Origin: Lepidurus packardi
Lineage: Eukaryota; Arthropoda; Branchiopoda; Notostraca; Triopsidae
Assembly: GCA_023053545.1 (NCBI GenBank)
Contig: JAKZAN010000119.1
Coordinates: 18,501-82,500 of the forward strand
Length of the DNA: 64,000 bases
Reading direction: 5' to 3'
Part shown: positions 60,826 to 64,000 of the stretch, piece after piece
Numbering within the stretch: the stretch's first letter is position 1
Layout: each line of letters begins with the position of its first letter
Translations under genes and position numbers: made by a program
Notes under the pieces: generated by a model
Database searches by the model: none
The model's input: the letters and a program-made list of their open reading frames with translations, nothing else
Told to the model about the DNA's origin: nothing

Positions 60826-62771
60826 TCACTCTTCGATCTCGAACTAGAACTGTTCCAAGTAGCTACTGAACCGCACGAAGTTTTCACTCTTCCTTGCTCT
60901 GTACAGGCCCCAGTACACGATTCTCCCACATTTCTCGACGTCTGCCTCCTCGAAAAGTTGTGCAGTCACTTTCCTCATACCCTACACATCTTGTTCTTCC
61001 ATCAGCACTTGCGACACCAGTCTCAGATACTCCCACTCACTGAATGATCCGTTTCGCTCGAAGTCTATCAGGTCGAAGATATCTCGGACAACATTCGGAA
61101 CACGTTTCGCCTGGCAAATCTTATCGAGTCTCTCCCCCAAATCCAAAATTGAAGCTGTATCTGAATAGCCACTCCCCACTCGAGAGATCATTGAAATCAT
61201 TTTCAAGACCACTTCAGAAATCTCCTTCGGTAAATTTTGAGTGCAGCGCATTCTGGCCACTGCGGCTGGAACGCATACCTAGCCTTATTTGAATAACACA
61301 TCAATTACATCTTCGCTGGAAATGCCCTCGATAATTGGCTATTTCTCACGATTCTACTGCTTCAATCTGTTGGCAGACAGAACCCCGTCACCCTATTTGT
61401 TCGTATGTTTCTGTGGAGTAATCTGTTCTTTGGAAGTTTCCATTTGTAAAACTAAGTGTTATTGCCGTAAAAATCCTGCGGTTTGCTCGATTTCTTGACT
61501 GATGTTTTGACGAGGATCTAGACTTATTGGATAACCCATCGAGGCTTTTGAAGATAGGGTTGTGCCAGAAGGTGAACATGGGATTTTATTTTCTAGAAGG
61601 AACCTTCGACATTCCAGAAGGATTTAGGGAGGAGTGAAGAGTGCAGAGCCGTCATCCAAAGAGGCTGGGAGATGGGGATCAGCTTGCTTCGCCTGGAATG
61701 AGACCGAACTGTTGGCTAAGTGGGCCGTCGGTTCTTCTAAGAGACTCGTGAACATGTTGAGGTTTGTTTTCTTGGATGAGCTTGGCTAGATCTTTCGGGT
61801 GGGAGACTCCTTCCTATGGGAGGGATATTATTTTTTGTTTGAGAGAGACGAACGCTCCACAAATGACTCAAACTTGTAATCCCTCACACTCTACTTTTTC
61901 TCAAGATTTAGTTTGGCTTGACTCTTCTCCATTTTTGCAAAGGTCTTCTCGCACCGCTCATTCTCTTGTCTAACTTCACTCACATCCTTTGTGCTGCTCT
62001 GCTGGTTCTAGCTCGCATCTTTCTTCGATCTCATCAGCTGACTGCTACTTCTCGTCAGCCAATTCTTTGGAACCTTATGGATTTTGTTTTGGGGAGTCAG
62101 ATGGCTCTGTCCTCGTTGGTGCCGAATCACCTGCAAGACCTTGTCGGAAGATCTTGAGTGGAACGATTTGGAGCTGTGCTGCTTGGTTATGTCCCGCAAA
62201 CCCTCTAGGGCTGATGTAAATTTGAATGCGCTGGTATTCAGTTTGCGTTTGTTAGCTGGCTGGAGCACAGAGCTGTAATTCTTTGGTGTGAATGACTGGT
62301 CTTTCTGATTCGATTCCATTTCGCAGTGCTGTGCACCGTTTGTCGTCAGTTTGCAGGCCTAACGGAAAGATTACGGAAGATAACTCACAAAGTATACTTA
62401 TAAGAAAGTAGTCGAGGAATGTTCAAGAAAGCCTCCTCCATTGCCTCTATTTTATTTGAACTTTGATATCTGTTCATTCCTCTGATTGGTTTTGAGTTGG
62501 TTCAGATATTTGCGGAGATTCACCTGAAGCTGCAACAAGTGGTCTGCGAGCAAGAAAGAGGTGAGGGTGTTGGGAGAGTGTTACTGAGGGGCTTTTTGTG
62601 TTGGTTGAGAATGGCGATGAGTTGGGGGTCGGGGTGTTTGATGTTATTGCGGAGGAGGAGCCTGTCTTCGCGCAGGATCTGGGTGCAGTTGTCGATGGTG
62701 GTGGTGTAGAGTATTTATTAGGAGCGGGGGATTCTCGGCTGCTTGAGAAGTGCAGAGGGATTGAGCGTCAT
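60826..62771 (-). CDS. EF-hand-containing protein with disordered N-terminus
   Basis: About 600 residues. Starts MTLNPSALLKQPRIPRSEEI with a helical region (LLQLQVNLRKYLNQLKTNQR), spliced by GT-AG introns near 62552-62592 (41 nt) and 62361-62399 (39 nt), then 300 residues of Ser/Lys-rich sequence and a C-terminal helical domain with one good EF-hand (IFDLIDFERNGSFSEWEYLR) and a second, weaker one (LFEEADVEKCGRIVYWGLYR). A calcium-sensing cytoskeletal role is plausible. Met 62319 was considered but the upstream exons keep the frame. End is TGA 60826-60828; it starts 42 bp downstream of the next minus-strand gene. Confidence 0.65.
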
Positions 62772-62812
62772 GTGTGGTATTCAAGTATCGGGTATTTAAA
62801 TTTTGGTTGAGC

Positions 62813-64000
62813 TCAGTTTCTAACGATTATCTTTTGGCACCCATAATAAATATCTGGAAACAAAAGCACTGTACATAAAATGGATCCCATTCTAACACCC
62901 AAGCACATCATTTCAGTATCCTCTACTTCGGGAAGCGGTTTCCACAGCAGATGCACCCCCAATCCAGAATAGCTGACAATACTCTTCAATACATATCTGA
63001 ATAGCTGATCCAAGTGGCCATCCAGCACTTAGAACAGTACTGGACTCATGTTACTCAGGATTTAGCCGATGCAGGCAATTTTTCACAAGTATTGGATATA
63101 ACTCAGATCGGGCTGCACCCCAGCCTACTCTTCTCCACTCACTACGAATCCATTCTTGAACATATCTATACCGACCACCCGCCCGCCATTTATCTTCCTT
63201 TGACTCATCCAGGGCAGCTTCATCATCTTTTTACTCATGTGTGCGGGCTGGTCCTTTCTCACATCTTCATACATCAGAAAGCACCCACAAGCTGCAAAAT
63301 TAAACTCCTCCAGAGACCCTGACACCCCGAAGCGGATCCTTCCTTGTTACTAGATGATGTCCTGAATATTTACTGCGAATCTGTTCCCATTATACACAAT
63401 CATCGAGTACTCCCGACCACGCACGTCCTCACCCATCCCATTCAGAATATCTTTCATGACGGAACGAGTAGATTCCGGGGATGGGCTACAACACATTGCA
63501 TTCACCCTTTTGACGGGCGTCGACAGATTCTGGGTACTCAGAACCATCGCATTCCGGGCTCGTAAATCCTGCCAGTTCAAGTACTTTGATGTGACCTTTT
63601 GGCTGAGGAATTCGCCAAAGAGATGGTCTTCTACATCTTCTTAGAGATAATAGGTATCGATGATATCTGTACAGTTGATTAGAAAGTAGTCGGCGAAAAC
63701 TACAGCTACGCACAAGAATAGGCTGAGCTTCTCACTAAAATAGAAGTCTGTTCCGTCGGTGACGAATAGAATGTCCATGACAGGTTCATTGTTCAGGTAG
63801 AACTTGGATTGTTTGAGTAGGTATACCTTCTCGGGACTCAGGAGTTTCTTAATTTTAAGGCGATCTTCCACAAACTTATCGAAACAGCGCCGTGAATACG
63901 CTGCCAGATCTGGCGTCAGAACTGCTTCTTTCGCGAAGTAACAGGCGTTGTTAAAGGAACGTGCGACAACTTCAGAATAGAGGAACTTAGAGTAGTCAAC
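62813..64000 (-). CDS. Unknown protein, 5' end beyond window
   Basis: A continuous minus-strand frame of at least 395 codons from the right edge to TGA 62813-62815, with several UAR read as Glu. Segments: SKFLYSEVVARSFNNACYFA, FYLNNEPVMDILFVTDGTDF, a hydrophobic stretch (LSLFLCVAVVFADYFLI), SPSPESTRSVMKDILNGMGE, SLEEFNFAACGCFLMYEDVR and the end LGVRMGSILCTVLLFPDIYY. The hydrophobic stretches could be buried strands or membrane segments. No family is recognised. The plus-strand frames over the same DNA are shadows. Confidence 0.6.

Noticed and set aside
62881..63330. Plus-strand open frame with histone-like look (YFGKRFPQQMHP, RIADNTLQYISEEL)
   Set aside because: The minus-strand frame over the same DNA is continuous for at least 395 codons from the window edge and has better composition; the plus frame has no good start.
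1..64000. Bacterial or organellar origin of the window
   Set aside because: Spliceosomal introns in most genes, eukaryotic families (Rab, PP2A B, DP, PHD, RBR) and the UAR=Glu code rule this out.

Overview
The window is nuclear DNA of a ciliate that reads UAA and UAG as glutamate and uses only UGA as stop. Nearly every real gene is broken by in-frame TAA/TAG in the standard code but opens fully when these are read as sense. The clearest proof is a K-P-x-E repeat at 13335-13623, where GAA, GAG, TAA and TAG alternate at the Glu position and CAA/CAG never occurs there. UAR=Glu is established for peritrich ciliates (Vorticella/Carchesium/Campanella type), so a peritrich or close relative is the best guess. 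Gene models were made by hand with this code and with very short GT-AG introns (24 to about 75 nt).

The layout is compact: about 38 protein genes on both strands, with intergenic gaps mostly of 60-300 bp. From left to right: a partial gene, a secreted Hedgehog-type Hint protein, a Rab6-like GTPase, a pectin acetylesterase/Notum-like hydrolase, a mitochondrial ATPase inhibitor and prolyl-tRNA synthetase (1-7.2 kb); an unknown helical protein and a CEP120 homologue (7.3-10.2 kb); small unknown genes, an alpha/beta hydrolase, a Rdx-like protein with the KPxE repeat and a coiled-coil protein (10.3-16 kb); PP2A subunit B, proline dehydrogenase, an ERGIC cargo receptor, and a kelch protein joined to a degenerate MORC-like GHKL fold (17-24.8 kb); a zinc-site protein, a DP transcription factor, mitochondrial L11 and a large mitochondrial protein (25-32.5 kb); a GON4L-like protein, a mitochondrial carrier, an unknown gene and a BRPF/JADE-like PHD protein (32.7-40 kb); an RBR ubiquitin ligase, a coiled-coil protein, guanylate kinase and a small membrane protein (40-44.4 kb); one 12.3-kb gene for a cysteine-rich giant membrane protein (44.5-56.8 kb); then AMMECR1, a Sec24-like zinc-finger/VWA protein whose N-terminus copies the histone H3 tail, an EF-hand protein and a gene running off the right end.

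These are mostly housekeeping, ciliary/centriolar, mitochondrial and chromatin genes with no operon logic. The most unusual items are the H3-tail mimic, the Hint protein, the kelch-GHKL fusion and the giant repeat receptor. I saw no tRNA, rRNA, transposon or CRISPR array.
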